Source: an uncultured bacterium | GTDB lineage: Bacteria; Bacteroidota; Bacteroidia; Bacteroidales; Rikenellaceae | Direction of reading: 5' to 3' | NCBI GenBank assembly: GCA_905214725.1 | Contig: CAJMNH010000003.1 | Coordinates: 157,232-221,231, forward strand | Length of the DNA: 64,000 nucleotides | Shown: positions 1 to 8,872 of the stretch, piece by piece | How positions within the stretch are numbered: position 1 is the stretch's first letter | Layout: each line of letters starts with the position of its first letter | The notes under the pieces: model-generated | Database searches by the model: none | What the model was told of the DNA's origin: nothing | What the model saw: the letters and a program-made list of their open reading frames with translations, nothing else | Position numbers and translations under genes: made by a program

Positions 1-48
1 CTGCAGTTAATCAGTTATCCGTATTTAATATTTAATGTTTAAGTACTT

Positions 49-98
49 ACACGAAGCCCAGGTCTGTCAGCTGTTCTGATAGATAAACAAACTTGTCC
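49..98 (-). pseudogene. Decayed partial copy of the nrdJ 3' end
   Basis: About 41 bases here resemble the region encoding the C-terminal cysteine-rich tail of the ribonucleotide reductase (about 234-276) in the same orientation, at roughly three matches in four by eye. Conserved blocks include CAGAAC and GACCTG. Several cysteine codons of the real tail are altered here and the flanks are AT-rich, so this does not look functional. It lies beyond the terminator of the intact gene. It could be a relic of a duplication or recombination. The identity was judged by eye only. Confidence 0.45.
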
Positions 99-145
99 TA
101 TCTGAAACAGAGCCGTTTTTTATATTCATATTTGATCGTAAAGAA

Positions 146-195
146 ATAATTTGCCCCATCCGCTGTTCGACAAACGCACGGATGGGGCAAATTAT
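146..195 (-). terminator. Rho-independent terminator of nrdJ
   Basis: A perfect 17-base inverted repeat (146-162 with 179-195, starting ATAATTTGCCCC) encloses a 16-base loop, 18 bases past the reductase stop codon. On the minus strand it is followed by TTTCTTT. Confidence 0.85.
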
Positions 196-213
196 AGTTT
201 TCCGGTCAATCGG

Positions 214-2760
214 CTACCCGCATTTCGAATAGCCGCACGAGGCGCAGGTCAGGCAGCCGTTCTGGTAGACGAGCGTCTCCTGTCCGCAGCTCGGGCACTT
301 CTCCTTGGATTTGGTGCCGTCGACGATGTACTGTTTCAGCGCGCGTTCCACGCCGTTCTTCCACGTGTTGATCGTCTCGCTGTTCAGATGCAGCGATTCG
401 ATGAGCGACACTACGTTGTCGATCGGCATGCCGTGGCGCAGCACGCCGGAGATGAGTTTGGCATAGTTCCAGAACTCCTCGTCGAACAGACGCGAAATGC
501 CTCCGACGGTATTCGTATAGCCGTAACGATCGGTATACTGGAAATCGTAACGCTTCCTGCCGTCGGCTTCGCGCACCTTGATGATACTGCCCTTGGTGAT
601 CTTGCGCGGAATGTAGAGGGCGTCCTCTTCGAGTTTTCCGGTGAAAATTTCATAGGGGCGGCCGTCCACCAGCCCCACGAAGGCGATCCACTCTTCCGAG
701 CCGTTTTTGAAACGCACGATGTCCGCCGGCAGCGATTTGGGGCGTTTGAGCGATCCGTCGGCCGCGCCTGCGGCCTTCTTTTTCTGGTTCTTGTCCAGCA
801 GCACGCCTTCGCGGCATCCGTCGCGGTAGACCGTGACCCCCTTGCAGCCGTACTCCCATGCGGTACGGTAGACGTCGGCCACCATCTCCTCGCTTACGTC
901 GTTGGGGAGGTTGACCGTAACCGAAATCGAGTGGTCGACCCACTTCTGAATGGCGCCCTGCATCTTGACCTTGGCCACCCAGTCGATGTCGTTGGCCGTC
1001 GCCTTGTGGTAAGGCGAGGCTGCGACGAGCTTGTCCAGTTCGGCGTCCGTGATCGAGGCGAGCTTCGAAATGTCGTGCCCGTTTACGCGCGCCCACTCCA
1101 CGAAGTTGTGGTGGAAGACGTAGAACTCCTCGAACCGTTCGCCCGTGTCGTCAACGAAAGCGACCTTGACGTCGTGATCCGAAGGGTTGATCTTGCGGCG
1201 GCGTTTGTAGACGGGCCGGAAGACCGGTTCGATGCCCGACGTGGTCTGGCTCATCAGCGACGTGGTTCCCGTGGGGGCGATCGTCAGCATGGCGATGTTG
1301 CGGCGGCCCGACTTGACCATCCGGTCGTAGAGCGCCGGATCGGCCTCGCGAATGCGGGCGATCATCGGATTCTTCTGCTCGCGCTTGGCGTCATAGAGCG
1401 GGAAGGCTCCGCGCTCCTCGGCCATGACGACCGATGCGCCGTAAGCGGCCAGTGCGAGGGTTTTGTGTACCTTGACGGCGAAATCGACCGCTTCGTCCGA
1501 ACCGTAGCGCATGCCCAATGCGGCGATCATGTCGCCCTCGGCCGTGATTCCCAGACCCGTGCGGCGGCCCTTGACCGCCATTTCATGCACCTTCTTCCAG
1601 AGGTTGCTCTCCACGTAGCGGATGTCCGCCTCTTCGGGATCGGCGTCGATCTTATGGATGATCTGCTCGACCTTTTCCAGCTCCAAATCGATGATGTCGT
1701 CCATCATGCGCATCGCCTTGCCCACATGGGCGCGGAACTTTTCGAAGTCGAACGACGCCTCCTTCGTGAAGGGTTTGTCGACATAGCTGAAAAGGTTCAG
1801 CGCCAGCAGGCGGCACGAGTCGTAGGGGCAGAGCGGAATTTCACCGCAGGGATTGGTCGAGACGGTGTTGAAGCCCTCGTCGGCATAGCAGTCGGGCACG
1901 CTCTCGCGGATGATCGTGTCCCAGAACAACACGCCCGGCTCGGCCGATTTCCATGCGTTGTGGATGATCTTTTTCCACAGCGCGGCGGCGTCTATGTCCT
2001 GCTCGTACATCGGTTTTTGGGCGTCGATAGGGAACTGCTGATGGTAGGGCTTGCCGGCGACGGCGGCGCGCATGAACTCGTCGTCGATCTTAACCGAGAC
2101 GTTGGCGCCCGTCACCTTCGACGTATCGACTTTGGCGTCGATGAAGCGTTCGGCGTCGGGATGTTTGATTGAGATGGTCAGCATCAGGGCTCCCCGACGG
2201 CCGTCCTGTGCCACCTCGCGCGTCGAGTTGGAGTAGCGTTCCATGAAGGGGACGATTCCCGTCGACGTGAGGGCCGAGTTCAGCACGGGGCTGCCCGTGG
2301 GGCGCAGATGCGAGAGGTCGTGCCCCACGCCGCCGCGCCGTTTCATGATCTGCACCTGCTCCTCGTCCATGCGGATGATGCCGCCGTAGGAGTCGGCCGG
2401 CTTCTTGTGGCCGATGACGAAGCAGTTCGACAGCGACGCGATTTGCAGGTTGTTGCCGATGCCGGTCATCGGGCCGCCCTGCGGAATTACATAGCGGAAA
2501 TGGTCGAGCAGGGAGAAGACCTCCTCACGCGACATGGGGTTGGGATACTTCTTCTCGACGCGTTCGATCTCGGCGGCAATGCGGCGGTGCATATCTTCGG
2601 GCGAACTTTCGTAAATATGGCCGAACGAATCTTTGAGGGCGTATTTCGAGACCCATACCGTCGCTGCCAGCTCGTCGCCGGCGAAGTACTCCTTCGACCG
2701 TTTGACGGCGTCATTATAGGTCACCTCTTTCAGCCCTTTCGGGGTGGTTTTCTCTGACAT
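214..2760 (-). CDS. nrdJ: Adenosylcobalamin-dependent (class II) ribonucleotide reductase
   Basis: 848 residues. It reduces ribonucleotides to deoxyribonucleotides with adenosylcobalamin as radical source. The active-site motif NPCGEIPL is present, placing the conserved Asn, Cys and Glu at residues 303, 305 and 307; a second conserved block is RRGGVGHDLSHLRPTG. The last ~25 residues form a CPSCG...CASCG tail with a final Cys, as in the long Bacteroidota/Thermotoga-type enzymes, where such cysteines act in re-reduction or metal binding. The enzyme needs no oxygen or activase partner, which suits an anaerobe. The gene is monocistronic, with a strong terminator at 146-195 and a near-consensus -7 element (GACCTTTG on the minus strand) near 2820-2827. 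The dependence on B12 is notable because an orphan cobalamin riboswitch lies 5.8 kb away. Confidence 0.95.
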   Translation of the reverse strand: MSEKTTPKGLKEVTYNDAVKRSKEYFAGDELAATVWVSKYALKDSFGHIYESSPEDMHRRIAAEIERVEKKYPNPMSREEVFSLLDHFRYVIPQGGPMTGIGNNLQIASLSNCFVIGHKKPADSYGGIIRMDEEQVQIMKRRGGVGHDLSHLRPTGSPVLNSALTSTGIVPFMERYSNSTREVAQDGRRGALMLTISIKHPDAERFIDAKVDTSKVTGANVSVKIDDEFMRAAVAGKPYHQQFPIDAQKPMYEQDIDAAALWKKIIHNAWKSAEPGVLFWDTIIRESVPDCYADEGFNTVSTNPCGEIPLCPYDSCRLLALNLFSYVDKPFTKEASFDFEKFRAHVGKAMRMMDDIIDLELEKVEQIIHKIDADPEEADIRYVESNLWKKVHEMAVKGRRTGLGITAEGDMIAALGMRYGSDEAVDFAVKVHKTLALAAYGASVVMAEERGAFPLYDAKREQKNPMIARIREADPALYDRMVKSGRRNIAMLTIAPTGTTSLMSQTTSGIEPVFRPVYKRRRKINPSDHDVKVAFVDDTGERFEEFYVFHHNFVEWARVNGHDISKLASITDAELDKLVAASPYHKATANDIDWVAKVKMQGAIQKWVDHSISVTVNLPNDVSEEMVADVYRTAWEYGCKGVTVYRDGCREGVLLDKNQKKKAAGAADGSLKRPKSLPADIVRFKNGSEEWIAFVGLVDGRPYEIFTGKLEEDALYIPRKITKGSIIKVREADGRKRYDFQYTDRYGYTNTVGGISRLFDEEFWNYAKLISGVLRHGMPIDNVVSLIESLHLNSETINTWKNGVERALKQYIVDGTKSKEKCPSCGQETLVYQNGCLTCASCGYSKCG

Positions 2761-2953
2761 ACCTTATATTATTGTTATTTTGTCGGACTTCGGTCCGGCG
2801 CGGTGAAACCGCACCTTTACAAAGGTCTTCTTTTTTCCTAAAAAAAATGCCTCGCTTCGGTGAAACTTATGCACAAATTATTTACAAAAGAGCAAAAACA
2901 TGCGCAGGGAACTCTTCCGTCGCATACTGCCGTTTTGAAAGGTCGCCGACGGA

Positions 2954-3418
2954 TCAGTTAGGGCTCTGATTATGAGATTCTTGTATCTTTTCGGCAGCCT
3001 GAAAAACAGCACGTACGCCCGTGCTGTCGCTCAGGATGAGCATCTTGGCGTCCAGTTCGTAGCGCACGGCGCTGCGCAGCATTGCGAAGAACTCCTGTTC
3101 GCGACGGGCTTCGGGGCATGTCATCCGCGTCGAGGCGATCTGAAAGATGCGCAGATGCCCGCCCGCTTCCGTTTGGCAGGCGGCGCTGTATCGGTTGCAG
3201 CCGCCCTGTCCGCTCAATCGCTTCGCGTCTTCGAACCGAAGGGAGAAACGTCCGTCGGGATTTGCGACCTCCCTCCCGTCGAGTTGGATGAGCAGCCATT
3301 GGGTGCCCACGAGCGGTGCGCCGTAGAGCCGCTGGTATTTCCGGCAGGGGCAGCAACCCGCCGCTGCGGCCAGCAGGCCGAGCAAACAGACGAGACGGAT
3401 GAACTTACGGTTTTGCAT
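2954..3418 (-). CDS. META-domain (HslJ-like) lipoprotein
   Basis: 154 residues from the chosen start MQNRKFIR. An upstream in-frame ATG at 3457 would add 13 residues in front of an otherwise normal signal peptide. The lipobox LAAAAGC puts the lipidated cysteine at about residue 22. The body matches the META domain pattern: LVGTQWLL near the start, a GRFSLRF strand, and SGQGGCNRYSA, the GCNxY hallmark. In this family (HslJ and relatives) the role is a poorly defined envelope or stress function; no enzyme activity is implied. It is a single gene, divergent from ridA. Confidence 0.8.
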   Translation of the reverse strand: MQNRKFIRLVCLLGLLAAAAGCCPCRKYQRLYGAPLVGTQWLLIQLDGREVANPDGRFSLRFEDAKRLSGQGGCNRYSAACQTEAGGHLRIFQIASTRMTCPEARREQEFFAMLRSAVRYELDAKMLILSDSTGVRAVFQAAEKIQESHNQSPN

Positions 3419-3475
3419 ACGAAGAAAACGGATGAGTTTTTTGTTTTCGGTTGACAAATATACATAATAATATTT

Positions 3476-3483
3476 TATCTTTG
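3476..3483 (+). promoter_or_regulatory. -7 promoter element for ridA-GH89
   Basis: TATCTTTG matches the Bacteroidota -7 consensus TAnnTTTG and predicts a ~105-nt leader for ridA. A 9-bp hairpin (GCTTTCCAT / ATGGAAAGC, 3538-3558) sits within that leader. Confidence 0.6.
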
Positions 3484-3594
3484 CATACGGACATGCTCCG
3501 TTTTCGGCCTGCGGATACGAAAGTCCGCTCCATTCGGGCTTTCCATTATATGGAAAGCGTCTGTCTCAGAACAACTATTGTAAATTGAATCATT

Positions 3595-3984
3595 ATGCAG
3601 AAAAAAGTCATTGCTTCGCCGCTTGCTCCCAAAGCGGTCGGCCCCTACTCGCAGGCGATTGCCGCCGGCGCAACATTGTATGTATCGGGGCAGTTGCCCA
3701 TTGATGCTGCGACCGGCCTGATGGCCGAAGGGATCGAAGCGCAGACGCGGCGGGCGCTCGAGAACATCTCGGCCATTCTTGCCGAAGCGGGGTATGCGCT
3801 GTCGGACGTGGTGAAGACCACCGTCTTGTTGCAGGACATGGGGGATTTCGCCGCGATGAACGGCGTTTACGCCGCCTACTTTACCGGAGCGTTGCCTGCG
3901 CGCGTCTGCTTCGAAGTGGCGCGTCTGCCCATGAATGCCGGCGTCGAGATCGACGCCGTGGCGGTCAAGAGTTCCAAGGCATAG
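3595..3984 (+). CDS. ridA: RidA family enamine/imine deaminase
   Basis: 129 residues, the normal RidA length. RidA proteins are cytoplasmic trimers that hydrolyse reactive enamine/imine intermediates released by PLP enzymes. Sequence signs are the start IASPLAPKAVGPYSQAI, the block YVSGQLPIDAATG, and the C-terminal PARVCFEVARLPMNAGVEIDAVA; the Arg in PARVCFEV is the conserved carboxylate-binding residue. The GH89 gene starts 27 bases downstream on the same strand, so the two are probably cotranscribed. The pairing with a glycosidase has no obvious metabolic meaning. Confidence 0.93.
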   Translation: MQKKVIASPLAPKAVGPYSQAIAAGATLYVSGQLPIDAATGLMAEGIEAQTRRALENISAILAEAGYALSDVVKTTVLLQDMGDFAAMNGVYAAYFTGALPARVCFEVARLPMNAGVEIDAVAVKSSKA

Positions 3985-4011
3985 AAAAACCAAACTACAA
4001 CCTGAATCGAT

Positions 4012-6534
4012 ATGAAGAAAATTTTCTGGTTCGCGGTCGCGGCCTTCATCCTCTGTTGCGGAGCGGTGCAGGCTCAGCCGACCAAGGAGGCGCGGCGCAC
4101 GATCGAACGCGTCTTGGGACGTTTCCCGAAAAATGTGGTGCTCAAGTCGATACCGGTCGATGAGGCGGGCAACAACCGTTATGCCACCAGTGCGCGGGGC
4201 GGGGTGCTCTGCATCGAGGGCAGTTCGCCGGTGGCGATCTGCCGCGGCTTCTACGACTATGTTTCGACGAACGGGTACGGCGTTTTCAACTGGTCGGGCA
4301 GCCGCTTCGACCTGCCGGCGCGTTTCCCCGACGCCGAACGCCGTGAGGTCGCTTCGCCGTTCAAACATCACCTTTATTACAATGTCTGCACCTACGGATA
4401 TACGATGCCCTTCTGGGGCTGGGACGAGTGGCAGCGCGAGATCGACTGGATGGCTTTCCACGGCTTCGACATGCCGTTGGCGCCCATCGCCGGCGAGGCG
4501 ATCTTCGCCCGCGTATGGCGTGAAATGGGATTGAGCGACGCCGAAATCGACGCATACTTCACGGGGCCGGCTCACATGCCTTGGATGCGCATGGGCAATA
4601 TGAGCGGATTGGACGGTGCGCCGACGGCCGCTTGGCACAAGGCGCAGATCGCCTTGCAGCACAAGATCATCGACCGGATGACGGCGCTGGGAATGACGCC
4701 CGTCTATCAGGGCTTCGCCGGTTTCGTGCCGCCTGCCATGAAGGAGCACTTTCCCGAGATTCACCTTACGCAGACCAAATGGGCTACGACGATGAAGAAC
4801 TGGATGCTCTCGCCGATGGACGATCTCTTCGTCGAGATCGGCAACCGTTATATCCGCGCTTGGGAGAAGGAATTCGGCAAGGGGAAATACTACCTGATCG
4901 ACAGTTTCAACGAGATGGACATCCCCTTCGGCGAGAAGGGCAGTCAGGAGCGGTTCGACACGTTGAAGCGATACGGCGGGACGATCTACCGCTCGCTCAG
5001 CGCCGCCAATGCCGACGCCGTGTGGGTGATGCAGGGATGGATGTTCGGCTATGCCCGCAACCTGTGGGATCCCGAGAGTTGCCGCGCGCTGCTGAGCGGC
5101 GCGCCCGACGGCAAGATGATGATCATCGACTTGGCGGTCGATTTCAACCACTACGTGTGGCAGTCGGAGATGAACTGGGACTATTTCTCGGGTTTCTTCG
5201 GCAAGGACTGGATTTTCAGTACGGTGCCTAATTTCGGCGGCCGCAGCGCGTTGACGGGCGCGCTCGATTTCTATGCCAACGGCCATCTCGAAGCGCTTGC
5301 GTCGCCCAACAAGGGTCTGCTGACCGGTTACGGCACCTCGCCCGAAGGGGTGGAGAACAACGACGTGGTCTACGAGGTGATCGCCGCCGCCGGCTGGAGC
5401 GACCGTCCGATCGACCTGAAAGCGTTTCTGCATAATTTCTCGCGTTCGCGTTACGGCGCCGTTCCGGCGGGCATCGAAACCTTCTGGGACGAGATGCTGC
5501 AAAGCGCCTACGGAACCTTCACCAACAATGCGCGGTATCGCTGGCAATTGCGGCCTCCCGTGCATCGTATGCCGACGATGGGCGTCAACGACCGTTATTA
5601 TGCCGCGATCGAAAGCTTCCTCGATTGCGCCGGCGAATTGGGCGGCAACGAGCTGTACCGTACCGACGCCGTTCAGTATGCGGCGTTCTATCTGGCAGCC
5701 AAAGCCGATCTGCTGCTCGAGGCGATCAACTGGGCTTATGTCAACAACCGCGACGCCGAGGCCGCCGCGTTGGAGGAGCGTTTCGAGCGGTTGCTGCTCG
5801 ATGCCGACCGGCTGCTGGCTTCGCATCCGATCCTGCGGCTCGAACGCTGGCTCGACAAGGCTGAAAAAGCGGGGTGCACGCCTGCCGAGAAGGAGAAGTT
5901 CGTCGGCGAGGCGCGTCGTCTGATTACGCGCTGGACCGACGGCCCTGCGTTGGCCGATTACTCGGCGCGCGTGTGGTCGGGCCTGATTCGCGACTTCTAC
6001 GTGCCGCGCATGAAGGCGTATTTCGGCGCGATGCACGGCGACCGGAGATTCGATTTCCAGTCGTGGGAGGGCGAATTCAGCAAACAGCGCAGCGTTTCGT
6101 CCGTCGAGCCGTTCGCCGATCCGCTGAAAGAGGCCGTGCGGTTGGTCGACGAGGCCAAATCGCTGACCGACCGGATGGTGATGTCGCCTGCCAAAGCCGT
6201 AGGTTATTGGACGCCGATGGACTTCCAGCGTGCGAAATTCACCTATTCGCTCACGATTCACTCGGACGATTATGAAAAGGCGCAGGCGATTCGTCTGACG
6301 ATGCCGCGCGGCAAGGATGCGGTCCGAATCAGCCGGATCCGCTTCCGCTCGAACCACTTCGACTGGGCAGAGATGCGTCCCGAAGCGACGCTCGACGCCG
6401 AGCACCGCGTGCTCGACGTGAAGATCGCCAAGCACGACAATCCGGGCATTACGCTCTCAAAGGAGGTGACCGTCTATATCTATTTCGAAGGTGCGCCCGC
6501 TGCCGACAGTTACGGCGCAATCGAGGTTTATTGA
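4012..6534 (+). CDS. Alpha-N-acetylglucosaminidase, GH89
   Basis: 840 residues with an N-terminal signal peptide (MKKIFWFAVAAFILCCGAVQA), so exported to the periplasm or cell surface. It belongs to the NAGLU/GH89 family, which removes terminal alpha-linked N-acetylglucosamine from heparan sulfate fragments or from alpha-GlcNAc-capped mucin glycans. Recognisable blocks are YNVCTYGYTMPFWGWDEWQ, the substrate-loop region PAHMPWMRMGNMSGLDG, YQGFAGFVPPAM and DSFNEMDIPFG, whose Glu fits a catalytic acid. Full length for bacterial members, with the C-terminal helical domain present. It is followed by a perfect 14-bp terminator, so the sulfatase downstream is a separate transcript, although both would act on host glycans. 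Confidence 0.93.
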   Translation: MKKIFWFAVAAFILCCGAVQAQPTKEARRTIERVLGRFPKNVVLKSIPVDEAGNNRYATSARGGVLCIEGSSPVAICRGFYDYVSTNGYGVFNWSGSRFDLPARFPDAERREVASPFKHHLYYNVCTYGYTMPFWGWDEWQREIDWMAFHGFDMPLAPIAGEAIFARVWREMGLSDAEIDAYFTGPAHMPWMRMGNMSGLDGAPTAAWHKAQIALQHKIIDRMTALGMTPVYQGFAGFVPPAMKEHFPEIHLTQTKWATTMKNWMLSPMDDLFVEIGNRYIRAWEKEFGKGKYYLIDSFNEMDIPFGEKGSQERFDTLKRYGGTIYRSLSAANADAVWVMQGWMFGYARNLWDPESCRALLSGAPDGKMMIIDLAVDFNHYVWQSEMNWDYFSGFFGKDWIFSTVPNFGGRSALTGALDFYANGHLEALASPNKGLLTGYGTSPEGVENNDVVYEVIAAAGWSDRPIDLKAFLHNFSRSRYGAVPAGIETFWDEMLQSAYGTFTNNARYRWQLRPPVHRMPTMGVNDRYYAAIESFLDCAGELGGNELYRTDAVQYAAFYLAAKADLLLEAINWAYVNNRDAEAAALEERFERLLLDADRLLASHPILRLERWLDKAEKAGCTPAEKEKFVGEARRLITRWTDGPALADYSARVWSGLIRDFYVPRMKAYFGAMHGDRRFDFQSWEGEFSKQRSVSSVEPFADPLKEAVRLVDEAKSLTDRMVMSPAKAVGYWTPMDFQRAKFTYSLTIHSDDYEKAQAIRLTMPRGKDAVRISRIRFRSNHFDWAEMRPEATLDAEHRVLDVKIAKHDNPGITLSKEVTVYIYFEGAPAADSYGAIEVY

Positions 6535-6558
6535 CGCTGCGCAACAGTGTGAACGGGT

Positions 6559-6600
6559 ATTCATCCGGCATCCTATCGAGATGCCGGATGAATTTTTATC
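6559..6600 (+). terminator. Terminator after GH89 gene
   Basis: A 14-bp perfect inverted repeat (6559-6572 with 6580-6593, ATTCATCCGGCATC) is followed by a T-rich run. Confidence 0.85.
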
Positions 6601-6659
6601 GGCCTTGGGCAAGAGCTGGATTGTTGTTTTGTTGCGTATGTCGGCTCGGCGGACGATTT

Positions 6660-6667
6660 TATTTTTG
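6660..6667 (+). promoter_or_regulatory. -7 promoter element for the sulfatase
   Basis: TATTTTTG fits TAnnTTTG and lies 75 bases before the sulfatase ATG, in an AT-rich stretch after the GH89 terminator. Confidence 0.5.
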
Positions 6668-6742
6668 CTTTTTCTTTCTTTTTGTTAATTTTACCTCGAA
6701 AAGCATTTCGTCTCTGAATAACAACCTATAATAAAGATAAAT

Positions 6743-8404
6743 ATGAGAGTCGTTCGAAAATCATGGGTGAGCCTGTCGCTGCTGGCTCCCGCCGCCGTTC
6801 TGGCGAAAGGCGATAAGCCCAATATCGTCTTTTTTCTCGTGGACGATATGGGTTGGGCGGACAGCTCGGTGGCCTACGGCGAGGAGGTCTATCCGAACAA
6901 CCTGCGGTTTCATACGCCCAACATGGATCGTCTGGCCCGCGAGGGCGTCATCCTGACCAGCGCGTACGCCTGTCCGGTCTCGACGCCGACGCGTACCAGC
7001 CTGCTGACAGGCATGAACGCCGCCCATACGGGAATTACCAACTGGACGGCTGTGACGCGGGATACGCCCAGCGATGCGACGGGCGGCGCCGTGGCGATGG
7101 AAACCGGCGAAATCGAGGAGAATGCGGCGGATCGATTGGTTCGTCCGACATGGAACATCAACGGGATGAGTCCGGTTCCGGGAATCGAACATACGCAGTA
7201 CGCCACGCCGTTGCCGAAGTTGCTCAAAGACGCCGGTTATTTTACCATTCATGTGGGGAAGGCGCATTGGGCGTCGGCCGGTACGCCGGGCGCGAGCCCC
7301 TATAATATGGGATTTGTCGTCAACGTGTCGGGCAACGTGGCGGGTATGCCCCGCAGCTACCAGAGCGAGGACAACTACGGCAATACTCCCGAGAAGTGGA
7401 ACATGCTCGCCGTGCAGAACATGACCGAGTATTACGGCACGGGCGTGCATCTGACCGAAGCGCTCACGCGCGAGGCGCTCAAAACGCTCGAATACCCGAT
7501 TCAACACGGCGAACCTTTCTTCCTCTATATGGCGCATTACGCTACCCATACGCCCATTCAGCCCGACAAACGGTTCTTCCAGAAATATCTTGACGCAGGA
7601 ATGGACAAGGGGCAGGCGCGCTACGCCTCGATGGTCGAAGGCGTCGACAAGAGTCTCGGCGATTTGCTGGACTATTTGAAAGAGCGGGGAGTCGAGAAGA
7701 ATACGATCGTGATCTTCATGACCGACAACGGCGGCAACAGCGAGAATAAGCAAAAGGGCGGCGTGCTGCATACCCAGAATAAACCTTTGCGCGAAGGAAA
7801 GGGATCGTGTTACGAGGGCGGCGTCCGCGTGCCGCTCGCTTTCCGGTGGCCCGGGCGCATTGCGCAGGGAACGCGTGTGAATACGCCCGTGATCGTCGAA
7901 GACCTTTTCCCCACGCTTTTAGAGATGGCCGGCGTACGTAATCCGAGGGTTGTTCAGGCGGTGGACGGAGAGAGTTTGGTAAAACTGGTGACGGAGGGTT
8001 CGAAGGCTGCGGCGCAAGCTGCGGCCAAAGGCGAGATCGCGTCGCAGGCGGAGGCCAACCGGTTGGTAATCGGCGCCGATGTGTCGGGGATCGATCCCGA
8101 ACGGACGCTCGTATTGCACTACCCCCACAAGTGGAAACCCTACGATCTGGTGGATATCGACTTCCTGAGCGCCGTGCGCAAGGGCGATTGGAAACTCGTC
8201 TATCGAATGCAGACCGGCGAGTTGGAGCTTTACAATCTAGCGGCCGACATCGGCGAGCAGTACAACCTTGCGGCCGAACAGCCCGGGAAGGTAAGGGAGC
8301 TGGCCGTGGAGCTCGGCAGCAAGCTGCGCGGATGGAAGGCGCCGATGCCGATCGTTCGACGCACGGGCAAACCCGTCGCCATGCCCGACGAATTGCAGCA
8401 GTAG
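6743..8404 (+). CDS. Serine-type arylsulfatase (sulfatase family S1)
   Basis: 553 residues with a short hydrophobic N-terminus (cleavage likely after VLA, about residue 21), so exported. The metal-binding start PNIVFFLVDDMGW is present. The maturation motif reads STPTR (residues 80-84), so the residue converted to formylglycine is Ser80 and an anaerobic sulfatase-maturating radical SAM enzyme (anSME) is needed; no such gene is in the window. MTDNGG is another conserved metal-site block, and the C-terminal sub-domain ends at MPDELQQ. Substrate cannot be read from the sequence; proximity to GH89 suggests a sulfated host glycan. It carries its own promoter and terminator. Confidence 0.9.
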   Translation: MRVVRKSWVSLSLLAPAAVLAKGDKPNIVFFLVDDMGWADSSVAYGEEVYPNNLRFHTPNMDRLAREGVILTSAYACPVSTPTRTSLLTGMNAAHTGITNWTAVTRDTPSDATGGAVAMETGEIEENAADRLVRPTWNINGMSPVPGIEHTQYATPLPKLLKDAGYFTIHVGKAHWASAGTPGASPYNMGFVVNVSGNVAGMPRSYQSEDNYGNTPEKWNMLAVQNMTEYYGTGVHLTEALTREALKTLEYPIQHGEPFFLYMAHYATHTPIQPDKRFFQKYLDAGMDKGQARYASMVEGVDKSLGDLLDYLKERGVEKNTIVIFMTDNGGNSENKQKGGVLHTQNKPLREGKGSCYEGGVRVPLAFRWPGRIAQGTRVNTPVIVEDLFPTLLEMAGVRNPRVVQAVDGESLVKLVTEGSKAAAQAAAKGEIASQAEANRLVIGADVSGIDPERTLVLHYPHKWKPYDLVDIDFLSAVRKGDWKLVYRMQTGELELYNLAADIGEQYNLAAEQPGKVRELAVELGSKLRGWKAPMPIVRRTGKPVAMPDELQQ

Positions 8405-8442
8405 GGGCCTCTTCGCAGGCGCTTTTGTGACAAGAGTTCAAA

Positions 8443-8473
8443 GGAGGTTGTCGGAAACGACAGCCTCTTTTTT
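8443..8473 (+). terminator. Terminator after the sulfatase gene
   Basis: Stem GAGGTTGTCG / CGACAGCCTC with a GAAA loop, followed by six T. Confidence 0.8.
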
Positions 8474-8526
8474 AGGACTCTTTCGAAAAAAATGTCCGGT
8501 GAAGATGCCCGTTTTGAAAAAATCGC

Positions 8527-8534
8527 TATCTTTG
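8527..8534 (+). promoter_or_regulatory. -7 promoter element for the cobalamin riboswitch RNA
   Basis: TATCTTTG, the Bacteroidota -7 consensus, sits 5 bases before the first riboswitch stem. That places transcription start at or just inside the aptamer, so the RNA has its own promoter after the sulfatase terminator. Confidence 0.65.
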
Positions 8535-8538
8535 CTCT

Positions 8539-8736
8539 GCAACGGTTCCCCGAAGCCCGCCGCAAGGCGCCGACCGAGGGGATCAAATGGGAATCAGGTG
8601 CGAATCCTGAACAGTTCCCGCTGCTGTATGTTCCTGCTCCGCCGTTGCGGGGCGAACGTGTGCGACTCTCTCTTGCCACTGACTTTTGGGTCGGGAAGGC
8701 GTCGCAGACGGAACGAGTCAGAAGACCTGCCGTTGC
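8539..8736 (+). ncRNA. Cobalamin riboswitch with no gene downstream
   Basis: All conserved parts of an adenosylcobalamin-type aptamer can be read. The closing stem is GCAACGG (8539-8545) with CCGTTGC (8730-8736). The core is GGGAATCAGGTGCGAATCCT then CAGTTCCCGCTGCTGTA at 8589-8628. GCCACTG and GGGAAGGC appear near 8675-8700, and the B12 box AGTCAGAAGACCTGCC is at 8716-8731. In Bacteroidota such switches normally precede btuB-like receptors or cobamide genes. Here a terminator follows 137 bases later and the next annotated gene is more than 1 kb away on the other strand. It may be a relic of a lost gene, or a free-standing ligand-binding RNA. Confidence 0.92.
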
Positions 8737-8872
8737 GGTTCGGAATTTTGCGCCTGCGGGTAACGGGCGAAGGTCAGAAACGACTTCTCGGATAAAAGTC
8801 AATGCGATTTGGGGAAGTAGCTCCGATGAGGAATGCGGAGCGGGTTTACGGGACTTTCGGCTGCACGATACT

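Noticed and set aside
3475..6435. 986-codon open frame antisense to the GH89 gene
   Set aside because: High-GC shadow frame: its composition is rich in Arg, His and Val with no domain, and the opposite strand encodes a full GH89 enzyme.
8539..8736. Riboswitch as regulator of nrdJ
   Set aside because: nrdJ lies 5.8 kb away on the opposite strand with its own upstream region; no cis control is possible.
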